DNA of 64,000 bases from Leptasterias polaris (Eukaryota > Echinodermata > Asteroidea > Forcipulatida > Asteriidae), in the NCBI GenBank assembly GCA_037783415.1, contig JAZGTN010000007.1:4051501-4115500 (forward strand). The letters run 5' to 3'. Shown here in pieces: positions 45,901-57,616 of the stretch. How positions within the stretch are numbered: position 1 is the stretch's first letter; each line of letters opens with the position of its first letter. A program made the translations under genes and the position numbers. A model generated the notes under the pieces. That model was given only the letters and a program-made list of their open reading frames with translations. It made no database searches and was not told the DNA's origin.

Positions 45901-48367
45901 GATGGTTGCACAGATAAAATTCATCCCGCCCGTTCCTATCAAGCCGGAACTCATTGAAATTTATCCCGCTTTCTCAGAGTCTGATGATAACTTTAACAAG
46001 GTAAATTTCATTGCATATAAAGGATCTGTACCTGATCGGCACATGGAGCTTGTCTGGTCAGTAGCGAAGCTTCTCCCCAAACACACCATACCTACGAACC
46101 GTACGTTAATAAAAGAAAGGCAGATCAATCTTCACGGTTGCCTGGGTATTGAGGAAAGTTTAGAACCTCGAAAGGTTGTTACGCACATCCAAAACGTATG
46201 TACAAGAATGGAGAAAAGAAATGTTACCCACAAGGAAGACAAACTGGCATCCGAAGTGAGGAAGACATTGAAAGTTGTCACGAACAAGATGCTGCTATAC
46301 CTGAAAGCAAATTTGTCAGAGCATGCTGACTATTTCAAGCGTCATTTGCAGCAAACACCGATCTGCTTAATCGTATATGGAACTATTCTTGTCCGGGCGA
46401 ATCAGCTGGTGTTTCAGTTGAAGGAAACTCAGAAGAAACGCTTGTTCCCATTTTTGTTTAAAGTCCCAATGGAAGAATGGTCAGAATTTTATCAGGTACT
46501 TAAACTTCTTGGAGCAAACGATCAATGTTCTTTTGATCAATTAGCCGGTGTACTGTCGGCCCTGCAACGATACTATGGTGATACAAAAATAGGTCCAAAT
46601 GAACAAGAAACCGCATTGTGTGCCATGTCGTCCATGTTCCAACTGCTTGATGAGATCGAGGAGAGCTGCAAAAGAGAAATATTAGTCCCTGAGCTGTTCT
46701 TGCTTAGTTCAGACAATAAATTAAGGAAGACGTCAGATCTCTGTTATGCAGAACCCCATTTGATGAAACAGCTGCTTGAATCAACAGATAAGAAGTTTGT
46801 GGTTCCTCTTAAACAATGTGGAATTGACATGGTTAATGAAAGTCACTATATCGAGCTTCTTCCTGAGAGAATCCGCCCCAAGAATATAGGGGATGGTTTG
46901 ACAGAAAAGCCTTTGGAGTCGTGTGTATGCCATCAGGGGTCGGATTGTGCTCATCTAGCCCACATCAAACGGATGCTGAACTCAGAGGAGATGACACAGG
47001 TGCTGATGCGACTGTTACAGCATCAATTAAAAACCAAAAGACCGTCAGAAGAAACCAAGGACTGTATACAAAAACTACGAAGCTATGACAAGGTTTTCTG
47101 CAAAATGGAATTGGAAATCGGATTGTTTGACACTGAAGATAAATTGGTCGGCAAGCGGAACAGCTCTACCAAAGCATTCTTTAAAAGCAACACGGGCGAA
47201 ATGCTCTTGCTGCACCAAGATTTGTCAATTCAAGCAAAACACAGTAATGCGACCTTCAAAAAAATTGCTAATTGCTGTAATGACTTCCTTGGTGGTTTGC
47301 TTAATGGAATACACGTAGGTCACCTTCAAACTGCTTTGACATCTGGCAGCCCAGACGAAATGAATGACGTGCTTGGTGAAGAATGTAACATTCCAGACTA
47401 TGGAATCGTCCCGCAAGAACAGGAAGATGATCATTCGCCGGGTAAGATTGTACCTCGAGATATTCGGCATCTACTAGACCAGGATCCGTGTAACCTGTTC
47501 AGAGATGAGGAGATTGTGGGTTTCGAGAGGAAAATACAAAATCCAACTGATTCGGAGTCAAGACTATCAACAGTTGGAGACAGCTTTACTGAGATCATTT
47601 TTGCAGTCATCATCGAACAAACTAATAAGTCTTCGGGCATGAACAGGCACTATCGAATTGGCATCGGGCTTGACGAACCTATTGCCGTTTCTGTCATATC
47701 ACTGTATAAGTTCATGCCACCAGATGAAGCGACTGACACAACTGATAGGAAACTTCCAGACTGTCCAGAGCAGGACAACGAACAGATCAAGAAGGAGGTC
47801 AAAGAGGCATTCACTCTGACAGAAGAGGAGAGGCAGACAGCCATTCGTCGTCTTTATCGGAAATGGCATCCCGATAAGAACCATGGGCAAGAGAGTCGGG
47901 CAACTGAAGCATTTAAGTCTCTCAAACAGCAAATTCTCAATCATGATTCCACGTCCCACTACAGTCAACATTTCTCACAATGGGAGTCAGAGGCCGATAG
48001 AAGCTACCAAAACGCTAGATATTATCGACAGTATTCCGGGAATTGGCGTAGGAGGAACAGAAGGAGTAACTTCACAAGGGAAATCCCTGACCCACGCAGT
48101 GCCCGGGTGTGGTTCTCACAGGCTGAGGAGCATTTTAAAACAGCTCAAGAGACGAATCGCCTCAAACCAGTTCCAAGGAAACAATGGATAGCTTTTCAAA
48201 TACATCAAGCTGCCGAGCTAGCCCTCAAAGCTGCACAGTACAGTCTTACAGGTCGACCTGATATGGACTGCCATGATTTGTTATCCCTTGCACGAAGAGT
48301 TTGCCATCACCGGGAGGTGCACTCCACAGGCCTCGTGGACAGAGTTGGATATACAAGATACTTCTGA
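31840..48367 (+). CDS. SACS: Sacsin-like paralog B, whole gene (spliced, one frameshift, HEPN truncated)
   Basis: Spliced model: 31840-31858, 34052-34140, 35135-35393, 35888-48367, all introns GT-AG with matching phases (1, 0, 1). The total is 12847 nt, about 4281 codons plus one surplus base, close to vertebrate sacsin (about 4580 residues). It carries three sacsin repeats, each starting with an HSP90-like ATPase: QNADDAGATNV (exon 3), ELIQNADDAGATEV (about 39666) and ELLQNADDAGATEI (about 42765). A DnaJ domain follows with HPD codons at 47867-47875, then a HEPN that ends early. No ubiquitin-like N-terminal domain is seen; the protein begins directly at the first repeat. A frameshift lies between 37481 and 37546. 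From 41593 it is near-identical to paralog A. It could be a live gene with a sequence error, or one recently disabled. Confidence 0.85.
32515..32552. repeat. Perfect 38-bp palindrome in intron 1 of paralog B
   Basis: Arm AATCTGAGAAGCGTTACGG is followed directly by its exact reverse complement, with no spacer. It lies within a longer repeat that begins TTAAAGGTGCTGTATACG at about 32320. Confidence 0.95.
32823..33050. mobile_element. MITE in intron 1, TAGATAG ends
   Basis: About 228 bp. Inverted arms share GCCATCTTTACGGGCAA on the left and TTGCCCGTAAAGATGGC on the right, with ATAGATAG/CTATCTAT at the tips. Non-coding. Confidence 0.75.
33888..34005. repeat. GTCGTT / GTCTTT hexanucleotide tract in intron 1
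   Basis: Runs of GTCGTT followed by GTCTTT, ending about 47 bp before the exon 2 acceptor. It may act as part of the pyrimidine-rich region. The frames through it on both strands are repeat artefacts. Confidence 0.9.
34052..34140 (+). CDS. SACS: Paralog B exon 2 (start of sacsin repeat 1)
   Basis: 89 nt between TTCCAAAACAG and GTAAGACTAA. It encodes RGFGQKLPPLHIYL then KQVLDKYPEGGQILK, the conserved sequence that precedes the ATPase N-box in sacsin repeat 1. It ends in phase 0. Confidence 0.9.
34524..34743. mobile_element. MITE, TAGACCCTTCC family, copy 2 (intron 2 of paralog B)
   Basis: 220 bp; the left end TAGACCCTTCC and right end GGAAGGGTCTA are inverted. It shares GACGCAGACGCGTTTG and ATGCGTGAATGTAATTAGCA with the other copies. 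Flanked by A on the left and T on the right, as at copy 1. Confidence 0.85.
35135..35393 (+). CDS. SACS: Paralog B exon 3 (ATPase N-box of repeat 1)
   Basis: 259 nt between TGACTAG and GTAGGCC. It encodes ELVQNADDAGATNVIFLFD, then a segment ending KVGRFGLGFISVYHLT, the two ATP-binding signatures of the HSP90-like fold. It ends in phase 1. Confidence 0.92.
35888..48367 (+). CDS. SACS: Paralog B giant exon 4 (repeats 1-3, DnaJ, partial HEPN), frameshifted
   Basis: Begins after CTCTCCAG and completes an Asp codon, then LPSILSGDTIGFLDP. One frame runs to a stop at 37546-37548, and the next frame down carries the protein on from HPPASWLQEIWKWL to 48367. No acceptable intron fits the switch: the GT-AG pair there spans only 24 nt and does not restore frame. 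Apart from that the reading frame stays open for over 12 kb. The end, GLVDRVGYTRYF, departs from paralog A at 48347, so the last part of HEPN with its RYP motif is gone. In-frame extra repeats lie at 41698 and 44801. Confidence 0.9.
37481..37546 (+). other. SACS: Frameshift interval in paralog B
   Basis: The upstream frame reads KLQWTPTW and stops at 37546. The downstream frame has its own stop just before about 37481. The switch must therefore lie between, as a net one-base gain or two-base loss. The two halves join naturally as WTP followed by HPPASW. Confidence 0.85.
41698..41745 (+). repeat. 24-bp in-frame tandem duplication in paralog B
   Basis: ACAAGGAGTACACCCTACTT is repeated, giving QGVHPTLI then QGVHPTLD where paralog A has QGVYPTLD once. 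Confidence 0.9.
44801..44842 (+). repeat. 21-bp in-frame tandem duplication in paralog B
   Basis: CTCAAGCCAATCGAAGGTTG(G) occurs twice head to tail, giving LKPIEGW twice; paralog A has it once (about 3185-3205). Confidence 0.92.
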
Positions 48368-51300
48368 AATTGTTGTGTTGGTTGATTGGAAATACTGTTT
48401 GGTATTTCCTGTTTCATGATTGTTTGGATGAAGTCGCCTTTTTAATAACGTTTTAATTTTTGCTTGTTTACGAAATGGATGTGGTACTCCATTATGTTGC
48501 CTTGTTAGTGAAGTAGAACATCGTCTATTATAGTTTACGAGTAGGCCGACACGTATGTCCAAATTGTTATCTATAATATTCTGCTGTACAGAGCATGAAA
48601 AAAAATGTTTCCTGAACTAAACTTTTGTTAATATGATTTTCTGGTCACATTTTTCGAAAAGGTAATCGACTAAGCTACAGTAAGAGTTCAAAAAATAACT
48701 TTCATATTTTTGAAAGTTGAAAACAAACACGGATAAACGTTTCTGGATGTTTAGGTTTATCAAAGGGATCAACACAAACATAAAGATGTTTTTTGTAGGC
48801 TTTTGTTATGGGAATCATTACAGCAACTTTGAATTATTACGCTCAGCCACTTGCCATTTTGCAGCCCCCCTAAATGTTCCAAGGCTTTCAGCTATGAGCA
48901 TTTTGCCAGTGGCATAATCAGAGAGGGTTAGCTGTTGGAACACCCCCACTCTCCCTCTCTCCCCCCCCCCCCCCCCCGCAACCCCCCCCCCCACCAAAAA
49001 AACCATACAATTATAAAAACATAATTACTACAATTAAAATATAAATAAAAAATCTTGCCCTAAATGAGATAAACATAATTATATGATAAGTTTGATTAAT
49101 TTACATCATAAATCATAAATAACTAGTTAGCTATGAATAACATGGGGAAGTGTTGCACGATGTATCACTTTTCGGTGATGTAACATTATGTTAGAAGATT
49201 TAGTCCCATTGGATGGTTTGTTGTCTATTTTACTTTCTTTGCCAGTATACAATTTGATTACGGTTGTAAAGAACTATCCATAATCTAAGAAAACTGCTGG
49301 TTGTAAATAATGAGCTTTTTTTGCGTCTGTGTATTACTTACGTTACCGATAGCGAATAATAACTACCTTAAGTTACATTGTTATAAATGGAGTTCAATTC
49401 AAAGGTTACATAAAATGATAGTTTATGGCAATTTTCCGAGCCTTGGTTGACTTTTAATCAACCGGTATTCACAACCGCATACACACATCAAATAAGAAAA
49501 AACTACTTTCTCTATTATTTTGACTGTAGTTATCAGTGTGGGTTTTTTAAATTTATTTTATTCCCATATTTAGTTGTTCACTCTGGCTTGTAGAGAAAAA
49601 AAAAAAAAAAAAAAAAAAAAACGCTAAACAAAATGAACACAAATTAAATCGTAACATGTATAAAAGTAAACGCAAATTGATAATGTAATGATTGGAAAGT
49701 GGAATGGGCAAGCGTTTATTATTGTAGATCCCTTGCACATAACGTCACAGTGCCCTTGCTGAGGTTAAAGGAAGATTATCATTGGCTGGCAGTTGTGCGT
49801 GGCGCTTACGCGCTTGCGCGTTTCCATTGTTTAACCTCAGTGATGACGGCCTATGCAAGAGGTTTATTCAATCAATCTTGTTGAAAGTGATTATTAATAC
49901 CGTAGAGGGAGGTATCAGCAACAAATTAATATATTGCTTTACTAATCTTCAATTCTAGGTGAAAGTAATATAGTTTCACGGTTGTACTCAGAACTTTGGG
50001 AAAACAAGTTATGCCATGCCATGACATGTTGTTCTTGTTTCCAATATAGGTGCATGACGTGTTTTTCTCTTGTGCGTTTCGAAAGAAGACTATACGTAAT
50101 GCTTAGCATTCAATCACGAGTTTCTTTAAAGTTTTCAACGTTAAGTTTTTTCTCCAGATTTTCTTGTGTTTTCCTCGTTTATTGCTGTTTTACGTATAGA
50201 AACTTGTTTACCAGTATGAATTTTGAAGGTTCAGTTTGTTAGTTGCATTACTCTTTAAATAATGTTCTTTTAACGACTTGTTGAGATCGTTATTTTATTT
50301 ACACACCTTAACAATTTTATTAAGAGTTACTGCTTGCGGTTAAACGTTAATTTGCACTACATGTATGGGTCTACAAGAATATGAAAATGTACTACTTCGA
50401 AACCAACCGTCTTTGTATTAAAACAGACGTGTTAAAAATATGTACATACTGCTGTCTTCATATAAAAGGTCAGGACTCGTAAACTTAATTATAATGATCA
50501 TAATCTTAAAAATATATAATGTATCACACTGTTTAAATTTGTGAAACTCGTTATATAGCTCAAACCATTTCATCTTGAAATGTTTCAAAATTACTGTAGC
50601 GTAATTTATAAATATTTGGCTCGTCGGTTTTAATTATATTACTTAACATGTTCTCTGGATGCAAAGTTTTTCTTGTGTTATTATTAGTTTGTATAGTCAC
50701 GTGTTAGCGACATTCACCATAGAACACGACCCGGTGTTTTTTAAGCAAAATGTGTGAGAATCTGTTAGTGGTAGCTTATCATTACACCAATCAAATTGTC
50801 ATCGGTATTAAATGCCTAGAAATCACACTCCCGCGATTTAGTTCAAATCACTTCAGTTTTTCATTTCTCTTGATATCTTAGCCTTAGCATTGAATTAATG
50901 TTTTTCCCGAATAATGTAGAGCCTGTAATTAGCGTGTTATTATTAAAAAGGGGTATATCTTTGGTAATTACTCAAAAAAAATAATGAACATAAAAACTTA
51001 CTAAGTAAAGAGCACTGGGGAGCTTATAACTTAGTGTAATAAAACTTTGTTAGAAACGACCCCCTTTGACAAATAAGGGCCCTAAATACTTACTTGGTAA
51101 AGAGCACTGAAGAGTTTTATAAAGCAATTGTTAGAAACGACCCCCCTTTGAAGTGATCTAGTTTAAGAGACACATGTATTCATCCAAAATTTGAATCTGA
51201 GAAAGGCTTCAGGCATGAAGCTTTTCTCAGGCATATGAAAGTACAAAAATCTGTGCAACTTCAATGGCCAAATTGTGCCCAAATATTCACAGGTTTGTTT

Positions 51301-51799
51301 TGTATGCATATGTTGGGATACACCAAGGGACCATACTGGGCCCAATTTCATAGAGCAGCTTAAGCACAAAAAGTAGCTGAGCACAACAAAATTATACTTG
51401 CAGGAATAAGGTTACCGGCCAAACTACCATGCAACATTTACAATCTGTGACTGGTATCCTGCTCATTTCTGCTTAGCAGAAAATTATTAAGCAATAATTT
51501 CTGCTTAATAAGCAGCTCTATGAAATTGGGCCGTCTTTGACAATTAATAAAGTATGCCCTGCCTTTAAGAAGGCCGTTTTGTAAACCAACATCTTGTCAT
51601 TCTGTTAACATTTATTAAATAGCTTTCCTTTGATCTGGGATGAGCTTGTGTTTTGTCACGGTACAAAATAAAGTTTTCTTTGAACTGTATACCCGCTGAT
51701 GAATGAACTTATTATGTGTTCAAATGAGACGACTGTAATTTTGAATATCTGATTAATATTTATCTTTGTGCTCACATTCGGTTCTTTGGGGAGACAGGG
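48368..51799. repeat. Duplicated 3' flank, copy B
   Basis: Non-coding partner of 8110-11646. The poly-A tract at 49595-49621 is longer than in A, and the poly-C segment at 48950-48995 is rearranged. No gene is seen. After 51799 the sequences diverge completely. Confidence 0.9.
51338..51532. mobile_element. MITE, GGGCCCAATTTCATAGA family, copy B flank
   Basis: Same insertion as 11189-11381. Both ends here read GGGCCCAATTTCATAG or its near inverse (TATGAAATTGGGCC). Confidence 0.8.
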
Positions 51800-53999
51800 T
51801 TGGGAATGAGGGGGAAGGACCCCACGAGGAATGTGTGTGTACGAAGTCCATGGAAAGGTGCTAAAGGTAAGATTGAAAGAAGAAAAAAAAAGGTTCACAG
51901 ATTTGATCATGGTGGAAAACTCCCCATAAAATATATTTTTGCTTGAAATGCCATAGTTTTTAGGAAATGAGTAAAATAATAGTCTATAGGCCTATCACGC
52001 AGGATAAAATCCGATGTTTGAAAAAAAGTTAAAACATAATACTTTTTTTCTTTTCTGTTTTCTCATGACTCCGAAGACCGATTGAGCTTAAACTTTCACA
52101 GGTTTGTTATTTTATGTTTGTTGGGTCACATCAAGTGTGGCTACAGGTCTTTGGCAATTACCAATGTTGTACACACCCTTTAAGTACGAAGACAAAGGAA
52201 ATAACAAAGAATCTCCACTGAGATGCATTATTTGAAAATGTTTGTGCCCAAAATGGCATTTTCCCGCAGATGGGGATGCGCCATGGCCCAGCCCATGGGG
52301 ACGGGTTCACCTTTAACCCCCCACCCCCCCAATTACAAAAACTGTATTATGCTCACTGCACAGTAAAGCACACGGTGAATCAGACTAACAAAATTGCGCC
52401 AGTACAACTGCGCCCTCACTGAAGTCATTTAGGAGACCTATCATTGGCTGAGAGAAGTACGCAGCGCGTATACAAGGACACGTTTCCATTGTTTGACCTC
52501 AACAATGGCGGCCATTGCAAGGGGTATATTGTGTCAATGGGATCATCATAGGAGTGTGACAAAATATTTACTTTCCATACATTACCACACACAATATTTA
52601 ACTTTAAACAAGAATAGAAGACAGCAACCAGTAGTCTGCAATACATGCGTTCTCTCTCTTTTATTAGCAAAATTATACATACAGCGTATTGCAAGGCTTT
52701 AAGCGCCTTGAGCTAAAGGCCACCGTTTAATATGAACCCAATTAACATCAAGAAGGCAGCTAAAATTGTTGTATAAAATTAAATTATTCCAATTTGAAGC
52801 GAATTTTATTTGTCATCACTTTGGACCCATCGCTTTGAAAGGCGCGCCAATCTTGGATATCATACAGAAAATAAGGAGATGGGAAATGACCTTAACAATA
52901 AAGACATTTTACAACTCCCATTTGAACGCAAACACTGCTCGTAACATCTAATGTTTAAAAAAAATAATAATAAAGTAAATAAATGGCAGCCTTGTTTGTC
53001 TTTTTTTAATAAAGGAATTTTGACGAAGCACATTTACAGAAGAGCATTCTCTCTTGTGGTTGGTCAATGCGTTAAAGCAGAGCCTAAATATTGCCGTATT
53101 TGCGGGCAGGTGGCTTTAGTTATCTAGTTGCATAAAGCATTCAATCATATGGTTAAATAATGGTTTAATAGACTGTGCAAATCTCGCACGTATTCAAATA
53201 CTTGGAACCCGTTTAAGTGCGCGAGTTTGTTTCCTTCACACCTTAAAACAATGTGCTTCGAACCAAAGTGGTCCCCAAAATGTTTAATTACGCGCTAGAC
53301 TTGCACTCTATGGCAACCGATGGCTTCTATGGCAACCGATGGCTTCAATGATTCCGCTATTCTCATTGCTCATTTAGAGGGGCAATATGGCCGACAGTGG
53401 CTTCAGTGTATGTCATACTTCCCGTCAGACAGACAACAACGGCATCACAATGATTGTTGGCATAATGCGTGTTTTATAAAAACGGTGTAACAAAAAAAAT
53501 CGTGAGCTTTTTGCTTAAAGCAGAAAACGTCCGACTGCAAGGTTTGTAACTTGGCCTCCTTAAACCGAATATTTTCGTTTATCCGCGTTTCAGGTGTGTT
53601 TCGATGTAAATTCATGCGCAAACAATGCAACATGCTCCTTCAATGGGCAATAAACATAATAATAGGCCTACTAAGTACTTTGAAATACACACCACTAAGT
53701 TTATAATTAATTAAATTACATGCTAAAACATTTAACAGCAAAGAAAACGAGAAATAAATCTGATCCTTTAAAGCATAATTTGCGACAAACGTTGAAGAAC
53801 TTGGCTGAAACAGGAATTTTGCATTGTAAAATGTGCGATTTCAGAATGGACTGATGTTTACAGTATTAGGAAACTTTAAGACCGCACAGAACCTTGTCGA
53901 AAGTATTCTGCACTTAGTTTCAGAAATGCATGTCCCAAAAGGACTTCGTTTTCCATGAGTTTTATATATAAACAAATTGTGAGCGACGTTGAATCAACG
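51800..53999. other. Intergenic, repeat fragments only
   Basis: Contains the end of the GTCTTTGGCAATTACC dispersed repeat near 52050-52184. A segment near 52430-52515 (ATCATTGGCTGA, CGTTTCCATTGTTTGACCTC) resembles 9620-9695 and its partner. A short direct repeat ATGGCAACCGATGGCTTC lies at about 53310-53345. No gene is seen. Confidence 0.5.
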
Positions 54000-54251
54000 G
54001 GGCCCAATTTCATGGCTCTGCTTACCGTAAGCAAAGAATTGGCGTTTACGGAAGCAGGGAATTCCGCGCTTACGTCAAGCGTATTTCACGGGTTAGCAGG
54101 GAATTTTTGCTTCTGCGCGTGCGTAGTCCACGTTACTAGGCATTCTCTGCTTACACAGCTAGCGCAGAAATTCGGCGCTTGCTCGGTAAGCGAAGAATGG
54201 TGATCGCAAGCGCCGAATTCGGCGGTAAGCAGAGCCATGAAATTGGGCCCT
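54000..54251. mobile_element. MITE, GGGCCCAATTTCATGGCTCT family
   Basis: About 250 bp whose first and last 27 bases are perfect inverted repeats (start GGGCCCAATTTCATGGCTCT). A second inner fold is built from GCGGAATTC/GCGCTTAC-type sequence. Related to the TCATAGA elements but with a distinct interior. Confidence 0.85.
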
Positions 54252-55088
54252 GCTCGTGAATCGAACATTTTGATAGCATTATTCAAAAGCACTGCAACAT
54301 GCACGAGGTTGTATACTGGTGCCATGCATTGTGTGTGTTGTACAACCTCTTTCCCCACCAGAAATGAAGAAAAACAAAAACATAATTATTATGTACACAA
54401 TTATTATAAACAGATAAAAGACAATATCATTCCGACGCATCTCAAGGAAAACAAAATGTTTGTGATTTACGTTTCATTAGATGTAATTTTCATTCATGTA
54501 ACCCCTGGATTCCTTAAAACGGAAACGTCTACGCAATTATTAAGATTAGAAAAAAAGAAAAGAAAATATATATAAACAGTGACGACATCAACACACAATT
54601 TGATAAGGCATAAATGGGCCTTTACGAAACCACTGCTTGAGCTTTCCGTAACAAAAGTGCACGTTATCAACAACAAAAATGACAGAGCCCAAGCTAGAGC
54701 CGGAACTAGGTTTCGAAAAGGCTTACAGTTATATGATATCTGACAATTTTTCTTACAAATTATTTTTTGTTTGGAAATTTGTTGCACATTTAAAAAACAA
54801 CTCGCATTTGTTTATTTATTTATGTTTTAATATCACCTCGACTCGTGTTAAAATGCATTTATAAAATCCATCAGTTTTCCCAGTAGAAATGGTTGTTACA
54901 ATTATTTATACAAGGCGTTCTGCACGATTTGGTTCTTAACACTTATATTTACATATAATTTCAAAGTAACCGAACGAAAAATTTGGTCAGAACTTTAGAC
55001 ATATTTTTATAAAAACCCTTCGTTGTCAGAAATGAATTCAATGTAAATTTTATATCATGAGTAACATCAACAGTTCTTTATTAATTAA
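54252..55088. other. Intergenic, no feature seen
   Basis: About 840 bp of AT-rich sequence with no coding or repeat signal that I can support. Confidence 0.45.
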
Positions 55089-55226
55089 AGATGGATTGCA
55101 ATACGCGTCATTGACCACCATCTTTGATGAAAAGTACACGCGTGTACACTCTCAGCCAATGATAGCTCTTCACGCGTGCACACATCATCAAAGATGGCGG
55201 CCAATGACGTCTATTGCAATCCATCT
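55089..55226. mobile_element. 138-bp palindromic MITE, AGATGGATTGCAATA ends
   Basis: Arms of about 42 bp: AGATGGATTGCAATA, GTCATTG and CCATCTTTGATGA on the left pair with the right arm with few mismatches. The short centre contains TACACGCGTGTA. Confidence 0.85.
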
Positions 55227-55984
55227 ATTGTGTTATTGTATAGTTAAAGAAAAACAACGTAAACTTAAACTTTAAAAAACAATCAATTTGGCATTAAGAG
55301 AGCCTACGTGAAAAATATAGTGATTTAGTGCAACATTACTTACACATGTAGATGTATGTCTAATGTTATATTCTAACGAAAGGCTGGTACTGTAGCCAAG
55401 TTCTTAACCCGCTAACAAAACTACCGTTTTCAAAACATTTTGCGAAATACACATTTATTCTACAGAAAAGAAAAAAAAACAAAAAACAATCACTGATCAC
55501 GTATGTATCAGTAAAGACATATGGGTAAACTATGTGTCAAAAAAAAGCTTGGAAAATTATACCTTAAAAACAAGCTTGGCAAATTACACCTTATAAACAT
55601 GACGTCATTTGAGAAGGGCGCCCTCATCTAGAGGTTTGCACGAGCATTGTTTTTGTCATCGGAGGTGGCGGCGTGACGATATCAATGCATAAGGCTCATT
55701 AAAAGATTACCCACGTGGTGTACCGCTTACTGAAACATCATACATCAGACCACCACCCATGCATAGCCTCAACATTATTCAATACATGTTTATTTAATAA
55801 CTAGCATGAACTATCAGCTCATACTTCAACTATAACTAAAAGTGAATAATTATAAAAAGGTGAAGAATTGTAATCAATTTTCAGAGTGTAAATTAAACAT
55901 CAAACAATAGTATTTAGGATTGGACACAATCTCGTTTGTCTTCATCAGAGAGCATTTTTCTATTCTCTATCTCTGTTTTAATAG
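55227..55984. other. Intergenic, no feature seen
   Basis: No gene recognised. A short direct repeat AAGCTTGG(A/C)AAATTA(T/C)ACCTTA occurs at about 55545 and 55573. Confidence 0.45.
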
Positions 55985-56139
55985 ATCGATCCATTAAGCC
56001 CCGCCTCCTTACGAGTTGACCAATCACAGCCGCGAAACCCGTTCACCATTAGTGCAAAGATCACCAAACGGCTCAAATGGTGCTCAGATTTCGCGGTTGT
56101 GATTGGTCAATGAGAAATGGGCGTGGCTTAATGATCGGT
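55985..56139. mobile_element. MITE, ATCGATCCATTAAGCC ends, copy 1
   Basis: About 155 bp. It starts ATCGATCCATTAAGCC and ends with GGCTTAATGATCGGT; inner arms pair GACCAATCACAGCCGCGAAA with TTTCGCGGTTGTGATTGGTC. Nearly the same sequence occurs at 62101-62256. Confidence 0.85.
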
Positions 56140-57457
56140 GTATTGAATGTTTCCGGGAGGAAAGGAGACAACTTTGGCTTCAACTTTGGCTTTAACCACT
56201 GTTGTTTTCTCAGTGCATGATTTTCCTCCAACATCAGCTTTTATAAAAATCAAAAAATACAAAAGCTTTTAGTTTATTGTTTTGTTTTTTTGCAGAGTCC
56301 TTTTATAATACAGCAAAATTATTTCTTGCAGAAATGTTGTGGAGACGCAATAATAGGTATCCCATAAAAATAAAAATGCACACAGCTATCCTGAGGATCA
56401 CCTGTTCTAACTATCAAACATGCAACTGTGGGTTTTTTTTGGCACAAAACGAGATAAATGGTCAACCACTCCTGACTTTGTAAAGTATTTTTCGGTTTTC
56501 TATGGCACTATAAGAAAGGAGAGGAAATAAGCTAATTGGCTGAAAAGTTTCAAGCCTGAATTTGCACCCCAGTTTGCGTTTTGTCACTTTTTGAGTAAAA
56601 AAATGTACACACGAATTTTGGTTGGTTTGCCTATGCATGAGTTGTTTGTTGTATTGTTTTGAGATTTTGTGTCGACCAAGTTTTTAACAAACACGGTAAT
56701 TTTCTGTGTTAGCATTAATGTTTCCTTTGCTGGATTAATAAACTGACATGTTCCTTTGTTGGCTAAGACAAGAATACGTTCTTTGATTCTAATGGATATT
56801 TCAATAAGATGCCCAATGATTCACATTTGCATGACTACACAAAATATTGTCTTTATACTTTAAATATAATTTAAAAAATCTTGGAACAAATCTTGGAATG
56901 TGCATAATGTGGTCCTTGTCGGTCAATGCAAGAAAAAACAAGAAGATTTGCCCAGTCCCAGATGACATGGAAAGAACTACTAATTATTGCTGCAACATTG
57001 TAGCAACAAAACCGAGTAAATACCACAAAATTTGGCCTGTATTTCTCACCTTGGCACAATAAAATGTTTCCATTAAAACAAGGCAAACTGGAACAAATTC
57101 AAATCAAATTCTACATTTTAAGTGAAGGCCGTTTTTGATCTCTTTGGTAAAATATCAGCATATACCCACAGATAATACGGTTGGAAGAACTTGTCAGAGG
57201 TTACGATAACTAACAGGAACCGGATAAAACAAGGGTTTTTGTTCACCCATGGGTGAGCACCAAAACCAACAGATAAAATCAAAAGGTGTTGTGGTTTTTC
57301 TGCAGTTAGCAAAAACCAAAAACACCTGAACTTTTAGTTCAATAACCCCCAACATATTCTAGGTAGGTAGTGTACATAGTACAGATGTAAGTAAAGACAA
57401 TTTACCAAAGAAATATTTCTCCTAAGACATGTTGGACGAGATGTTATTCGCAGTTGC
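56140..57457. other. Intergenic DNA and 3' UTR of the plastin gene
   Basis: The plastin 3' UTR must extend left from 57457, but its end is not clear. On the minus strand an AATAAA lies at 56273-56278; nothing confirms its use. No other gene is seen. Confidence 0.45.
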
Positions 57458-57616
57458 CTACTTGTTTTCTTCAGATCTGGTCAAGGCAATGAGGCAGGCA
57501 AATACTGTCATGACCATCTTCGGTTTGACTTCCACAATGTCTTCAGGAAGGGCATATACCGGCGCTCCGATCTTACGAGCCATGGAGAGGGCGTACTTTG
57601 CATTTCCCAGCAACTC
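57458..57616 (-). CDS. PLS: Plastin last exon
   Basis: 52 codons plus stop, after the acceptor TTGTAAACAG. Begins [17 protein letters not shown] and contains [15 protein letters not shown]. Confidence 0.93.
   Translation of the reverse strand, partial: ELLGNAKYALSMARKIGAPVYALPEDIVEVKPKMVMTVFACLIALTRSEENK

Larger units (their letters stand above)
41593..51799. repeat. Segmental duplication, copy B (partner 1-11646)
   Basis: Base 1 of the window aligns with 41593 and the match runs to about 51799 in the same orientation. It is interrupted by the 1.4-kb deletion (6704-8103 absent in B), a roughly 125-bp segment absent in B, and small indels. The copies lie about 41.6 kb apart in tandem orientation. 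The left edge of copy A is cut by the window, so the true extent is unknown. Confidence 0.95.

Noticed and set aside
54237..54575. 112-codon plus-strand frame at 54237-54575 and overlapping minus-strand frames
   Set aside because: The frame starts in the MITE end and runs into low-complexity A-rich sequence; no domain recognised.
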